Positions 40,868-54,262 of a DNA stretch of 64,000 nt are shown one piece after another (positions within the stretch are counted from its first letter, which is position 1; each line of letters begins with the position of its first letter). This DNA is from Lampris incognitus (taxonomy: Eukaryota; Chordata; Actinopteri; Lampriformes; Lampridae): the NCBI RefSeq assembly GCF_029633865.1, contig NC_079213.1:83796803-83860802 (forward strand), in the 5' to 3' direction. Both the position numbers and the translations under genes were made by a program. A model generated the notes under the pieces. The model worked only from the letters and a program-made list of their open reading frames with translations. It was not told the origin of the DNA and ran no database searches.

Positions 40868-43276
40868 GCCTAACTCATATTCTTCTTTGACCCACTCTGC
40901 ATGAATTAAATCTGGCTGGCCAGTCTGGTGAAGGGATTGGAAAATCGCCTAAGACCCAGGAAGTCTACCTCCCCTGAGGACGGCTTGTAGTCGACTCCCA
41001 GGGTTGAGAAGAGACGGTTGTGGGATTGTGGGGAAAGGAATTGTGTGATACAGCTTTTTATTTAAAGGAGGATACAGTATTGAAGACCATGTGAAGACGT
41101 CTGAAGGCAATGACATCCACTTAGGGGTGACGACCCACTGGCAAAGGAAATAATGAATAATGTCAATTGAATGGTCATGATAGGAAAGTTGTGACTGCAG
41201 ATTAGAAAATGAGGAAGAAACAAGGCAAACTTTTAACTGACAAGTCTTGTCTGACAGGATGTGTAAAAAATTATGTGTGAAAGACATGGTGATGACTCCT
41301 GTAAACAGCTTTCAATGTGGAAAAAGAAATTTGGCATTCCTAAAACTGGTAGTTTTACTGCAGAACAGCTGAAAAGAAAAAAGAGGGGAAAAAACAGCTG
41401 CAAAAAAATAATAAACTGCAGGATAAGGATAAAATGGTAAAATATGAAAGTAAAATAAAAAAGGGACAGTGAAAAGTAAATTGAAGCGCATTGAGGATGT
41501 GGAAAGAGGAAGCTAAGAAAAGAAATAGGCAAAAGAATAGTGAGAAGAGATATAAAGGTGGAGGTGGTAGGGGGATTCCGGAGTCTGGTGAATGCACCCC
41601 CAACATTACACACACACACACCAACACACAACAGCCAAAGGGCATTCAATGTGACAAAAGTGAGCACATTTGAGAATTAACCTGAAATAATTTTAGAAGT
41701 GATAGGTTTTGGTTGGCTCCAGAGCTAAGGTTTTAGTAATAAAACAAAATGAACTTAAAGTGCCCCTGAAATTTAGTTGTAGATCTATTGACACTGTAGG
41801 GCATCAGGTGTTGCGGTAAGAGAATTATATACCATGCCATTGTCGGACGTCACAAAAGACAGTGACAGAAAAATCACTCTTCTCTTTTCCAAATGTTGCC
41901 CTGTAAATCTGTTAGCTAAAGATTTGATGTGTGTATTGGGCTTGGTATTGCATTTTACAGAGGAAAGAATTAAGGTCATCAGCGTATCAGACATCCCAGG
42001 TCAGTATGTACAATTAGGGCATGGCAAGCCATTGTACATCATATACTAGATGCCCATTTCAGAGCACTTTTACGGGAAAACAAACTGTGCATTTGGCATA
42101 GGGCAGTAAATTCAACTTGAGGGGGTGGGGAAATTTCCCCCAGTTAACCACTGACTCACCAGAGTTGCAATAAGTGCCACAAATCTTATGGGCCAAGGAT
42201 AGTTATGATGTGGGGTTAGTCAAAGGGGCCGAACCCCTCCATGTGATACCCAAGAGTACATACCATCCATGTCAGGCACAATATTTGCTCAAACCAAAGG
42301 CAGTGATAGGTATAACACCAGTGTTTAACAGTTTGCTGACAGCAGGAGTCCTTATCCCATGTGCTCATTCACCAGTGAGGACGCCTATCTTTCCAGTGAA
42401 AAAGATAAGGCTGGAGAATCAGCCAGCAGAGTGGTGATTCATGCAAGATTTATGTGCAGTAAATGCAGCAGTGTCCGTGTGCCCCCAGACTCTCGGTATT
42501 GGTTTGCTTTCATGTTTCAGGGTAAAACAAGTATGTGGACTGGGATGCCACAAGGCTATGTAGAGTCCCAGCAGTCGACTCGCAGGTTTTGCATGCAAGT
42601 CTGGAGAATTTAGATCTTCCAGCAGGGAGTGCGCTGATACACTATGTTGATGATTTGATGATCTGTTCATCAGCAAAACAAACTTGTGAGATGGGTACCA
42701 TTGCATTGCTAAACATCTAGCAGAACAACGCCAGCCTGAGTAAATTGCATTTTGTCTAGGAAAAGTTACCTTTCTACGACACGAGCTCTCTAATGAAAAA
42801 TAAAATCAAAAAATAAAAAGGGTAAAACGTTGAGCTCAAAACTAATGGAAGCCATCCTCAAAATTCGAAAACCTTGCACTAAGAAACAATTGATGTCATT
42901 TTTGGGGATGACAGGCTACTTTAGACAGTAGATCTGTGATTACATGTGATTACATGTGGATGTGTGAATCTTGTGTGTGTGTGTGTGTGTGTGTGTGTAC
43001 ACATGTTTAGCTATCCTTGTGTGGACATTTGGTCGGCACAAGGATAGCAAAACCTGACAACACGTACCTTGTGCGGACCTTTCAGAGGTCCACAAAAGGA
43101 AAAAGGTCTATTTTAGGGTTAGGAGTTGGTTTTAGGGTTACGGTTAGAATTAGGGTTAGGTTAAGTTTAGGGTAACGGTTAGGGTTAGGCATGTAGTTTG
43201 AGTGGGTAAGGTTAGGGTTAAGGGCTAGGAAATGAATGTAGTCAATAAGGGCTCCACGCAAGGATAGTGAAACACG

Positions 43277-43325
<49 letters not shown>

Positions 43326-44371
43326 AGGTTCCACTACTGACTATTATGCATGCATGGACTAAACCGACTGACAATGTGATGTAGACAGAGGCTGCTGACG
43401 CAGCTTTCATTTGACTGAAACAGACTTTGACTACCACACCCACATTGGGACTGCCTGACCCTGACAGACCATTCACACAGACTGTGGATGAAAAGGAGGG
43501 CTTTATGATTTCTGTTCTGTTACAAGAACATGGGGGAAAGCAGCGATCTGTCATATTTTTCCCCAAATCTAGATAGTGTAGCATTAGGCTTGCCTCTCTC
43601 TGTCTGAGCAATAGCAACAGCAGAAAAAGACATAGTTGCATCACGGGATATAGTCAGGCATCAGAAAGTCACACTATTAGTACCTCATTCAGTGGCCTCT
43701 ATTCTGCTAGAGCAGAAAACGGCTCACTTGTCTCCAACGTGCTGGCTGAGGTATAAAAACATTCTCTTATCTCTGCCTAATGTTGAGGTCAAATGTTGCA
43801 CAACTCAAAATCCTGCTACCCTGCTTCCTACTGCTGAAGATGGGGAACTTCATGATTGTTTGGCTATGATAGTGCAAGTATGCAACCCAAGAGTGGTTTT
43901 AAAGGAAACACCTGTCATTAACTGTATGTATGATATGTTGATGGATCTGCTAGGAAAAATCCAATTACAGAACAAAATGAAGTTGGATATGCAGTACTGG
44001 ATGATCATGGCATCCCTGAAAGAGCTCCTCTTGCCACTTTAACAAATCTAGCAATGGCACAAACCCATGCTGGTAAGATAGAGAGATCAGCCTGAAAAAG
44101 AGCTGGATGTACATATGTAAATAGCGTTAGACATGCTTGCCTGCCTAAGTGTTTGTTTCCTTATTATTATGCAAAGTTGGCACATGGGAAGGACCATGTG
44201 TCAAAAGGGGGGATGGTGGATGCAGTAAACCAACATTAGTTTACAAGAGGCTTCATAAATTATTCCCAAAAGTTTTGTTCAAAATGTTTAATTTGTTTGG
44301 AAAATAATGCCACAAGAGGGCAAACCAAACAAGCCTCGAGCCACCCTCTCCCTGACCAAATTCTCATATAT
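40868..44371 (+). pseudogene. ERV-1 gag-pol remnant (class I endogenous retrovirus)
   Basis: An old retroviral copy. Gag is hardly readable. A protease-downstream segment (41834-42049) has CPVNLLAKDLMCVLG. RT pieces at 42174-42437 (VRTPIFPVKKIR) and 42535-42720 (YVDDLMIC) follow. A connection/RNase H stretch is at 43400-44060, and the integrase zinc-binding region at 44150-44371. The wording parallels ERV-2 at 49489-54262, so both belong to one class I lineage. Many stops, a microsatellite-rich repeat at 42965-43322 and the Tc1 element at 44373 break it. No env seen. Confidence 0.75.
42965..43322. repeat. Common fish repeat flanked by (TG)n, telomere-like core
   Basis: A TG-microsatellite at 42973-42998, TAGCTATCCTTGTGTGGACA, repeated GGTTAGGGTTAG-like words (43115-43220), CAAGGATAGTGAAACACGAC, and a second TG run (43278-43322). 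The two AAGGATAG blocks are in inverted relation to CTATCCTT, giving weak inverted ends. Confidence 0.7.
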
Positions 44372-44372
44372 A

Positions 44373-45989
<1,617 letters not shown>

Positions 45990-46143
45990 TCAATGGTGTG
46001 CTCTGATATCGGGGCACGCACAAGCGTCTGAGCTTGTGCGTCTGTTCATTGAACATATATTAAAATTGTGTGACAATACTGTAAGAGGTTTTTGTCTCAC
46101 TCTTCATTTAATGCCAGAGTGGAATTAAATAATTGTCACGACA
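45990..46143 (+). repeat. ERV-1 second LTR piece (R-U5)
   Basis: Matches 40691-40846 throughout and ends at the same place, AATTGTCACGACA. It begins directly at the end of Tc1 element B. The U3 half is absent. Confidence 0.75.
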
Positions 46144-46365
46144 GTTACCTAATGACTTCTGCCACTTCTGCCGTGTCTGAAGAGTAGGAAAGTAGTTCTG
46201 GGTGAACTGGAGCCAAAACTGGTCAACAAGAAGCTGGCAGTGGTGCCATCTCCGCCACCCTATGCCCGCTGGGACATAGGTCACTTGAGGCAGCACCGCA
46301 TCCCGCCACACCATGAGAAGGATGTTAGGCATGATGGGGTCAGGGTTGGCAATGTCAGCTGACAT
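46144..46365 (-). pseudogene. Pao/BEL integrase C-terminal piece, inverted
   Basis: The minus frame 46108-46365 reads IANPDPIMPNILLMVWRDAV, LPQVTYVPAGIGWRRWHHCQ and LLVDQFWLQF. The same protein region appears on the plus strand at 47303-47533 (IADPDPVTPNLLLMGWWDAS). So a piece of one Pao family lies here in the opposite orientation. Confidence 0.75.
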
Positions 46366-46529
46366 GTACCCTAGTGGTTTCTAGTTTAAGATCCCCTCTA
46401 CCTCCACTAAGGTTGTGTAAAGGACATCTTCAGAAACTGCTTGACTCTCCACTGTGACTCCCCACTGTGACTCCCCACTGTGACTCTCACCAGAGTTGGA
46501 TCTCACAATGGGTCTTATCTAAGTTGGTG

Positions 46530-47600
46530 GACACTTTTGTCGCATGGGCACCTCCAGTTCCACCGACATCCACCCCATAGTTCTCAATCCTTGCCACGTG
46601 GTGACAAGACTCCTCATCAAGTATGTAGATGCACGCCTACTCCATCCAGGGCCTGATAGGGTCTTCGCCGAGATCAGGTGCCAGTACTGGGTCCTGCGTG
46701 GGAGACAGGCCATCAAGCATCATCAGAGTAATTGCACTGAATGCGCGAAGTGGAGAGGGAAGCCAGTGGTTCCAAAGATGGCAGATCTGCCTCATGACCG
46801 CCTGCAGCTTTTCAAGCCCCCGTTCTTCTCAATTGGAGTGGACTGCTTCGGGCCATACGTTGTCAAGGTTGGGTGATAAAGCGAGAAGAGTTGGGGAGTC
46901 ATATTTAAATATCTCACCACTCGATGTGTCCACTTAGATCTGCTGAATGGCATTAACGCTGACACCTTCCTTCTAGCATTGAGGCGATTCATCACCCGTA
47001 GAGGCACCCCTTCCGAGGTTCTCTCTGACCAGGGAACAAACTTCTGAGGGGCAGAGAGAAAGCTGAATGAGGCATTCGTGGCAATGGAGCCACAGCTACA
47101 GCAGAGACTTGCAAAGCAACAGATTAGGTTTAAGTTCAACCCACCAGCTGCTCCCAACTTTGGTGGAACCTGGGAGCATGAGATACAATCTGTCAAGTAA
47201 CCTCTGCAGGTGGTGATCGGCGCTCAGTCTCTTCAAGAAGAAGTCCTGCTTACCATACTGATTGAGGTGGAAGGCATCCTTAATTCCAAGCCTCTAGGAT
47301 AAGTGTTGTCCAACATTGCGGATCCAGATCCTGTGACACCAAACCTGTTGCTGATGGGGTGGTGGGATGCCTCACTGCCGCAAGTGTCCTATGCTCCAGA
47401 CCCACTCACCACGAGGTGGTGGTGTCATTGTCAAATGATGGGGGATCACTTCTGGGCTCAATTCATCAAAAGCTTCCTTCCATCTCTTCCTTCCAAGTCT
47501 GCCAGAAGTGGCAGCAACACACTGATGACCTAATCCAGAAGACAGTCGTGATGATCGTCGACCTGTGACAGAAACTTACCAGGTATCCTTTAACCTAACG
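46530..47600 (+). pseudogene. Pao/BEL integrase, broken
   Basis: 46544-46876 reads IHPIVLNPCHVVTRLLIKYV, YWVLRGRQAIKHHQSNC, CAKWRGKPVVPKMADLP and SIGVDCFGPYVVKVG (first Asp). Beyond a frame change, 46940-47200 has VLSDQGTNF followed by a stop, then RFKFNPPAAPNFGGTWEHEI. The C-terminal part is at 47303-47533. A different family from the Pao element at 11290. No LTRs were found. Confidence 0.75.
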
Positions 47601-47669
47601 CACCCAGGCACCATGTCTCTATCTGGCCTTCTGTACTCCACGGATCCTCAGCACAAACATCGTTTGTTA

Positions 47670-47949
47670 ATGATCTGTCCTTGACGCACACAGATAACAT
47701 GCCATCTGCCGTGATTCAAACCGATTCTAACCAGCCTGCTCCAGGAACGGCCAGATACAGGCATCCTGCTTATCAGCTAGCTGCCTGCAACCTCCCCTAT
47801 AAAGCATATACTTTCCGATCCCTCATCATCAGACCTTGCAGATTGCCTAGCTATTCTGTGTCTGATCCTTTCTGCAGAAAGCTCATTAAATTTCTATTTA
47901 ATCTATTACACTTGCAAGACTCCTTATTTTCAGATTTCCACCAAAAACT
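47670..47949 (+). repeat. ERV-2 5' LTR (start approximate)
   Basis: CCCCTATAAAGCATA (promoter-like TATA box) near 47797 and TCATTAAATTTC (polyadenylation-like) near 47882 lie in the right order ahead of the primer site. No second copy in the window, so the start is a guess. Confidence 0.55.
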
Positions 47950-47967
47950 TGGTGTCAGAAGTGGGAT
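47950..47967 (+). promoter_or_regulatory. ERV-2 primer-binding site, tRNA-Leu type
   Basis: TGGTGTCAGAAGTGGGAT is the reverse complement of the 3' end of a vertebrate tRNA-Leu(CAA) including CCA (ATCCCACTTCTGACACCA), as I recall it. ERV-1 nearby uses a tRNA-Pro-like site, so the two are distinct families. Confidence 0.7.
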
Positions 47968-48369
47968 CGCTCATGTGAGAGTTTCTGGACTCAGCATCAA
48001 AGGTGAAGGAACATCCTGAAGACTAATTCTTCAGCTCCACATCACCCACAAAAACAGGACTGAAAGACGGGGGACCTGAGACTCAAGACCGGACTCACTC
48101 ACCGCAGCGATCAACGATCAGAGGGATGAGAATCTGAAAACAGGTATTTTAAAAATTGTAGGAATTAAAATTTGATATATTACTGACGGAACAAGGAAAA
48201 TCAGGAATTTTATGTTATTGACGGAACAAGAAAAATCAGCCTTTTGAGGGAAATGAGAATTAGAAGGGAAATTCTAACTCTTAAGAGAGGTAAGATTAGA
48301 CCTGGAATCCTAATACTTGCCCGTGGTTTTAACCAAGGTTTACGAAAACCTGGTGGTAAACTGACAAGT

Positions 48370-48770
48370 TTACTGAAGACTGGCATCTAGGTATTGATGA
48401 GCAGACAAGTCTGGCATCTAGGTACTGATGAGCAGACAGGGAAAAATGCATATCTGAGTAAAAACAAAAGGTGGTGATTCTGTTCTCGTCAATGTAAAAG
48501 AAATAAAAAATGTATCTGTGTATGAGGAATAAGAGAGAGAGAGAGAGAGAAAGAGAGAGAAAGAAAAAAGAGAGAGGTTCTGTGTATGTGTGTCAAGGCA
48601 GTTATCTATTGAGTGAAGGTTATACCGATGTTCAAGTCCGAGTGTTAACGTTGATTTAAACGTCAAGGCAGTTACCCGTTGGGCAGAGGTTTACTGAAAC
48701 CCAAGGCTGGGTGTTAACGTTGATACATATATCAAGGGAGTTATCCATTGAGCAGGGGGAATGTCAGTAA
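48370..48770. repeat. Tandem repeats and GA-rich tract in the ERV-2 leader
   Basis: TGGCATCTAGGTA, TTGATGAGCAGACA occurs twice (48380-48440). An (AGAG)n tract lies at 48531-48575. Three imperfect units of about 65-75 bp begin TCAAGGCAGTTATC (48593), TCAAGGCAGTTACC (48663) and TCAAGGGAGTTATC (48733); the first two end GTGTTAACGTTGAT. Confidence 0.75.
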
Positions 48771-49488
48771 AAGAACAGATATACTGAATGAACTATATGA
48801 CATTTATGAAATCTATGAAAAATAAGACATAAAGAAAGCAAAGGAGATGCAAGCAATCAAATAATAATAAAAAAAGCATCATAATGGGAAAAAGTCATAG
48901 CAAAAATGAGAACAAAGAAGAGAATGAGGAAGTAGATTTGAACACACCAAATATAAGTTACATGAGCTTGAACTATCAGTGAAACAAGTAAAGTTCTGGA
49001 TAACTGAATGTGGGTTTCCAGTAGGAGGAAGTTTCAGCATAAGACAACTAATACAATTAAGGACAGTGTTAGAGACAAAGGAGAAAGAGGAAGTTGAGGA
49101 CAAGAAAGACATGAAGGGAAAGAATAAAGTTGTCATAGATTGCAAATCATACAGTCTATGGATGGAAGAAGCAGAAAGAAGAGAGAGAAAAACACAGATA
49201 GGGACAGAGACAGGGAGGGTCTCATCTGTGTCTCAGTGTGTGAAAATGCATGACTCTGATCTCGACTGTGCTCCACCGAGATGACATCAGCCTCAACGGC
49301 CCGTTCCCGCAGACACGACAGCAACTCCACCCCCATATGCACCACCAGCACAAACATCTCCAGCATCAGCACCAGCACCAGTACCTCCGACACAGACACT
49401 GCCAGCAGCAGATAGAAGTACACTGTACCCAGATTTATCGGCCCAAGGAGGGAGCGGTGAGGACAGTGGTAAGGGGTCTCCGCTCCAT

Positions 49489-50355
49489 GTGCTCAGAAGT
49501 AAGACAGTGTACAAACCTGTAGCACCCCACCAAAGCTCAGGTAGCCCGGTGCGAGGTGACACCTATGGACAAGTACATGAGGTACACATGATGCCAATGG
49601 TAGAAGTGCTGGGACCGAACGAAGGACCGCTGTTAGTCCACAGACCATGGACCATGAGAGACATGGAAAAGGCCTCTGAACATCTGCCAAATCCAACAGA
49701 GGTAGGAGGACAGAAATTTGCTGCAGAACTCAAAGAGTTCTGTAGAGAATTTCATCCGACAACGACCGAGTTAAAAGGGTTACTAATGGTGAAATTGGGA
49801 ACCAACTGGGGAAAGGTCTCGCAGGACTACTCCAATGATGACAGACATCCTACAAACAGTCAGTGGAACCATGGAGACAATGGCCAATATATGCAAGCAA
49901 CAACTAACCTCTGTAACCGTTTCAGAGCGGGATTTCCAGTCCATATGGCTATGACGAAGATCTCCTCCTGCAAACAGGGAGATGGGGAATCAATCAGTCA
50001 ATATCTAATGCAGCTCACAGAAGTGCACAATATGCATAGTGGCCTGCAACAACCACAGAACATCCAGAACAACGAAATCACTGTGTGGGAAGCACACCTG
50101 AGAAACAGCTTCCTAAATGGTATGAAGTCTGACATTTCTGACCTGGTCAAACAACTATGCGTCACATGGGACTCTGATAAGCTTAGTCTTATTGAAGCAC
50201 ATGCAGTTCATGCAGAAAAACTCATCAGAGAAGGTCAGAAGAAGAAAGGAGAAAAGATGAATAAGGAACTACATATGACCATGATGACCATGTTCCAAGG
50301 GGCAACACCTGGACGCAGAAGAGGCAGAGGAAGAGGAGGATTCCGTGGTGGGTGA
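49489..50355 (+). pseudogene. ERV-2 gag, capsid part open
   Basis: 288 open codons with the layout of gammaretrovirus-like Gag: VHRPWTMRDMEKASEHLPNP, GQKFAAELKEFCREFHP, then a helical stretch and a basic RGRGRGGFRGG end. Just after the stop, another frame gives a single CX2CX4HX4C knuckle, CFYCGKKGHWVRDC (50399-50440), so a small frame change separates capsid from nucleocapsid. The start codon is probably upstream of 49489, in a broken matrix region. Confidence 0.75.
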
Positions 50356-50565
50356 GGAAGGGGTGGAAGAACTAGGACGAGATTATGACCCTGAAGTATG
50401 CTTTTACTGCGGAAAAAAAGGCCACTGGGTAAGAGATTGTCCCAAGAAAAACAACAAAGAACAGGCTGACTGACTCAGCGTGGTAGCCCAGGAGAGAGAG
50501 GGGAAATCGTTTTCTACACTGACGCACAGCGAGGACCAACCTACACATCAAAAGGGTAATTGCAC

Positions 50566-50566
<1 letters not shown>

Positions 50567-50603
<37 letters not shown>

Positions 50604-50642
50604 ACACACACACACCATGCACACACACACCACACACACACA
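50567..50642. repeat. (CA)n microsatellite
   Basis: Interrupted CA runs between the ERV-2 nucleocapsid and protease. Confidence 0.95.
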
Positions 50643-50662
50643 TTGGTTAGCACTACAATAGA

Positions 50663-51229
50663 ATGGTTAGAAAAGAAACAGGAGGTGGAAACGTTCCCCT
50701 TATAGATAGGTACGTACATATGCTGCATTTTCCAACATACACAATCATTGTACATGATACACTTGTAACATTTCTTGTAGACCCTGGAGCAACAAATTCT
50801 GTTATCAAGGCAGACACATTCTCAACACCTCCAAAACTGGGTGGCAGATACGTGAATTCGATTGAGGTATCAGGAGAAACGGTGCTTGAAAAATACACAA
50901 CTCCATTGTTATGTAGTGACAAGGTAACAGGCAAATTTAAACATTCCTTTTTGTTATCAGAGTGCTATCTGATCAATTTGATGGGAAGGGATGTAATGTG
51001 CAAATTGGGACTCTGTCTTTTATCAACACCTGAAGGGGTGAGTGTTACCCGGCTCAGCAAATTAGGTTTCCCTGATACTCACACATTTGTGAAATATAGC
51101 CCAGACACGCTGCTTTATGTGTATGAATGGAAACTCCACATCAGCTGTGACTTCCGTAAATGCTGCTCTAGTCGACAAGGCACACACACTCACACTCAAC
51201 ACACACACAGAATACATGAAACCACATGA
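50663..51229 (+). pseudogene. ERV-2 protease region
   Basis: Reads TLVTFLVDPGATNSVIKADT, then CYLINLMGRDVMCKLG. Retroviral proteases have D-T/S-G at the active site; here it reads D-P-G, a change of the middle residue that should impair activity. The frame runs into CA-repeat DNA near 51180. Confidence 0.7.
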
Positions 51230-51866
51230 ACTGCATTGCACTGCACACGTACACAAACGAAGAGACGAAGAGTTTGAACAGCGATGATTCAACGAAGGTT
51301 GTATGAATGAAAAATTGACATTGGAATATATGTTTTGGAATGATCACAGATGCGCAGTCTCAGTCACTCTCCCAGCATCAGGCAACATTGACAACACTCC
51401 TCAGGTAAATCAAATAGCAAAGAATAGGGGGTTTCAACACATGCGGTGTCACTCTCCATGGATGGATGGAGGATGAATGGTGAGACCTAGGTCCATGGGT
51501 AAAGGAATGTTTGATGTATGAGTGGACACCAACTGCAGATCCATCTGTACAATTTAATCCAGATCATCGTGTGTACAGGCAAAATACACATGCATTGTAG
51601 ATGCAATCAGAACGGTAGAATTGGTACCTGACACACCATGTACTAACACACAGATGTTGCTAAATGACACGCATGGCATTGAGCAACATCCGGTACTACA
51701 TGAAGTCCCACAGACATTGTGGGCTCAAGGAAAACATGACGTAGGTTTAATTAAAAGCATGCAACCAATTGTGATCGCACCCAAATCAGATTTCAGACCA
51801 TGTCAACCGTAATATCTACTGAAACCCAATGCGGTTGAGGGAATTACACCAGTTTTCAACTCTCTG

Positions 51867-52499
51867 TTGAAGGCGGGAGTAATTGTTCCCTTTGAAAAAT
51901 CTCCTGCGAGAACTCCAATCTTTCCGTTAAAGAAAATAAGAGACAAAGGTCAACCGGATGAGTGGAGATTCGTACAGGACCTACGGGCAGTGAATGACGC
52001 AGTCCAACAGCACGCTCCTAATGTACCAAATCCGTACACCATTCTTTCTCAAGTGCCACCGGGTAGCACATGGTTTTCGGTCGTGGATCTGGCAAATGCA
52101 TTTTTCAGTGTTCCAGTACATCCGGACAGCCAATTTTGGTTTGCTTTTTCTTTTAACGGAAAGACATACACGCTCAGACATTTGTGTCAAGGCTATTGTG
52201 AATCTCCAACAATTTACAATGAAGCACTAAGGGACAGTATCAGTTCTCTGAAATTGTCTCCAGGAAGTGCACTCCTACAGTATGTAGATGATTTGATGAT
52301 AGCAGCACCATCTAGAGAACAATGTGAAAAGGACACTGTGGCATTGTTGAAACATCTGGCATCAGAAGGCCACAAAGCTAGTCTGTCAAAATTACAATTT
52401 GTACAACAGGTGACATTCCTTGATCATGTGATCACAGCAGAGGGCAAATCCTTCAACCCAAAACGAGTCAAGGCCATAAGGACATTTCTAAACCAGTAA
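51867..52499 (+). pseudogene. ERV-2 reverse transcriptase, main part open
   Basis: Contains RTPIFPLKKIRDKGQPDEWR, FVQDLRAVND, WFSVVDLANAFFSVPVHPDS and the catalytic LLQYVDDLMIAAPS. It opens after a stop near 51812 that cuts off the RT N-terminus (51621-51812, PQTLWAQGKHDVGLIKS). A stop at 52497 separates it from the connection domain. Confidence 0.8.
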
Positions 52500-52513
52500 C
52501 TAAGAAGCAAGTC

Positions 52514-53440
52514 ATGTCATTCATAGGTATGTGTTCTTACTGTCGATCTTTCATTCCTAACTATGCCGTCCTCGAGGCACTCTTGAGTGCAATCGCATAT
52601 GGGCAAGGCTTGACTGCACACAGTAAAGTAACCTGGACTGACGATGCAGAAAAGGCATTTGTTGATTTGAAACTAGTTCTACAGGCGACTCCGACTTTAG
52701 GACTACCAGACCCTACCAGACCATTCACGCAGACCGTGGACACAAAGGGAGGGTACATGACATCTTTCCTGCTCCAAGATCATGATGGTAAACACAGGCC
52801 AGTGACTTACTTCTCAGCCAAACTTGACCCAGTTGCTGCAGGGCTTCCAACATGCTTAAAAGCTGTTGTGGCAGCAGAGAAGGCTGGCATGGCCTCAAGG
52901 GACATTGTGGGTTATGCTGATTTGACATTGTTGGTCCCACATGCTGTTTCACTAATTCTATTAGAACAAAAAACATCTAATTTGTCTGCAGCAAGATGGC
53001 TCCGCTACAATACTGTCCTATTAGACATGCCTAACCTCACTGTGAAAAGATGTAATGTTTTAAATCCAGCTACTCTTCTCCCCACAGCAGACAATGGTGA
53101 ACAGCACAACTGCGTTGCAACAATAACTGAAGTGTGTTCTCCCAGACTAGATTTACAGGACACTTCGCTACAGAATCCAGAGCTTGAATTGTTTGTTGAT
53201 GGATCAGCATCTCGCAATCCTGAGACCAGCAGGAACCAAGTTGGTTTCTCTGTGGTAACTGCATATGACACATTGCTCGCCAAACCACTCCCAACTTCAC
53301 TATCTGCACAAGCAGCAGAGCTAACTGCTCTCACAGAAGCCTGCAAATTGACTAAAGGTAAAACAGTAAACATCTACACAGACAGCAGATATGCATTTGG
53401 GGTTGTATATGATTTTGGTATCATTTGGAAGCACAGGTAA
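52514..53440 (+). pseudogene. ERV-2 connection and RNase H
   Basis: Starts MSFIGMCSYCRSFIPNYAVL, then VTWTDDAEKAFVDLK and DPTRPFTQTVDTKGGYMTSF. The RNase H begins LELFVDGSASRNPETSRNQV (first Asp), with QAAELTALTEAC (Glu) and VNIYTDSRYAFGV (Asp). The frame is lost at about 53435, before the final Asp region. Confidence 0.8.
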
Positions 53441-54262
53441 TTCCTTACATCCTCAGGCATACCTATTGCACACCACATTCTGGTTTCACAACTGCGAGAT
53501 GCTATTCTGCTCCCTAAACAAATTGCTGTATGCAAATGTGAAGCTCACACTCGTAATAATGACCCCATTTCACAGGGCAATGCCAGAGCGGATGCAGCTG
53601 CCAAAACAGCAGCTCAGCAAGAACTAACCAGCATTGATGTTTTTCTATGTGATGACTCTAACACTCCTCACACTCCCACAGTTGATTTACAGGACTTACA
53701 ACAACGAGCGGACCAGACAGAGAAAGCTCAATGGCGGAAGCACGGCTGTGCTGTCAAAGATGGGGTATGGTACGGCCCCCATGGTAGACCATGCTTGCCT
53801 AAATACCTTTCCCCACTATGTAAAACTGACACGCGGTGCAGACCACGTGTCAAAAGAGGGGATGATGGAGGCTATTTCACAACATTGGTTTACTAAAGGC
53901 TTCACAAGTTATTCTCAAAAATGTTGCCAATCATGCATAATTTGTGCCACGAATAACATTGGACGGGGTGTTAGCACACCTCAAGCAGCACACCCCCACC
54001 AGAGAAACAATTTGACCACCTAAAAATGGACTCCATTGAATTGACACCTGGCGAGGGGAAGAAACATTGCCTCGTTACTGTAGACAAGTTCTCAAAATGG
54101 GTCGAAGTGTTCCCTACTGCCAAACAAGATGCTAGTGCTGTGGCAAAGGCTCTAGTCAGAGAAATAATTCCACAATGGGGAATTCCAGCTAAAATTAGCA
54201 GTGACAATGGAGCACCCTTTGTAAGCACTACCCTTAAACAAGTAGATGAATACATGCAATAT
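53441..54262 (+). pseudogene. ERV-2 integrase, truncated
   Basis: In changing frames: HVSKEGMMEAISQHWFTKGF and CCQSCIICATNN (zinc-binding part), then MDSIELTPGEGKKHCLVTVD, KFSKWVEVFPTAKQDASAVA and SSDNGAPFVS with the first two catalytic Asp. After about 54262 the frame reads LINE-derived residues, so the third acidic residue is lost. Confidence 0.75.

Larger units (their letters stand above)
47670..54262 (+). mobile_element. ERV-2, class I endogenous retrovirus remnant
   Basis: An old retroviral copy in plus orientation: LTR end (about 47670-47947), primer site (47950-47967), long leader with tandem repeats, gag (49489-50355), zinc knuckle (50396-50450), protease (50663-51229), RT (51867-52499), RNase H (52514-53440), integrase (to 54262). 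At 54262 integrase gives way to an unrelated LINE tail. The rest of integrase, env and the 3' LTR are missing. Frames are broken at several points. Confidence 0.8.

Noticed and set aside
43110..43220. Interstitial telomere (GGTTAG words)
   Set aside because: Irregular spacing and a fixed context of a common fish repeat rather than a TTAGGG array.
50663..54262. env gene of ERV-2
   Set aside because: No envelope-like frame, signal peptide or transmembrane segment is present before the LINE tail.
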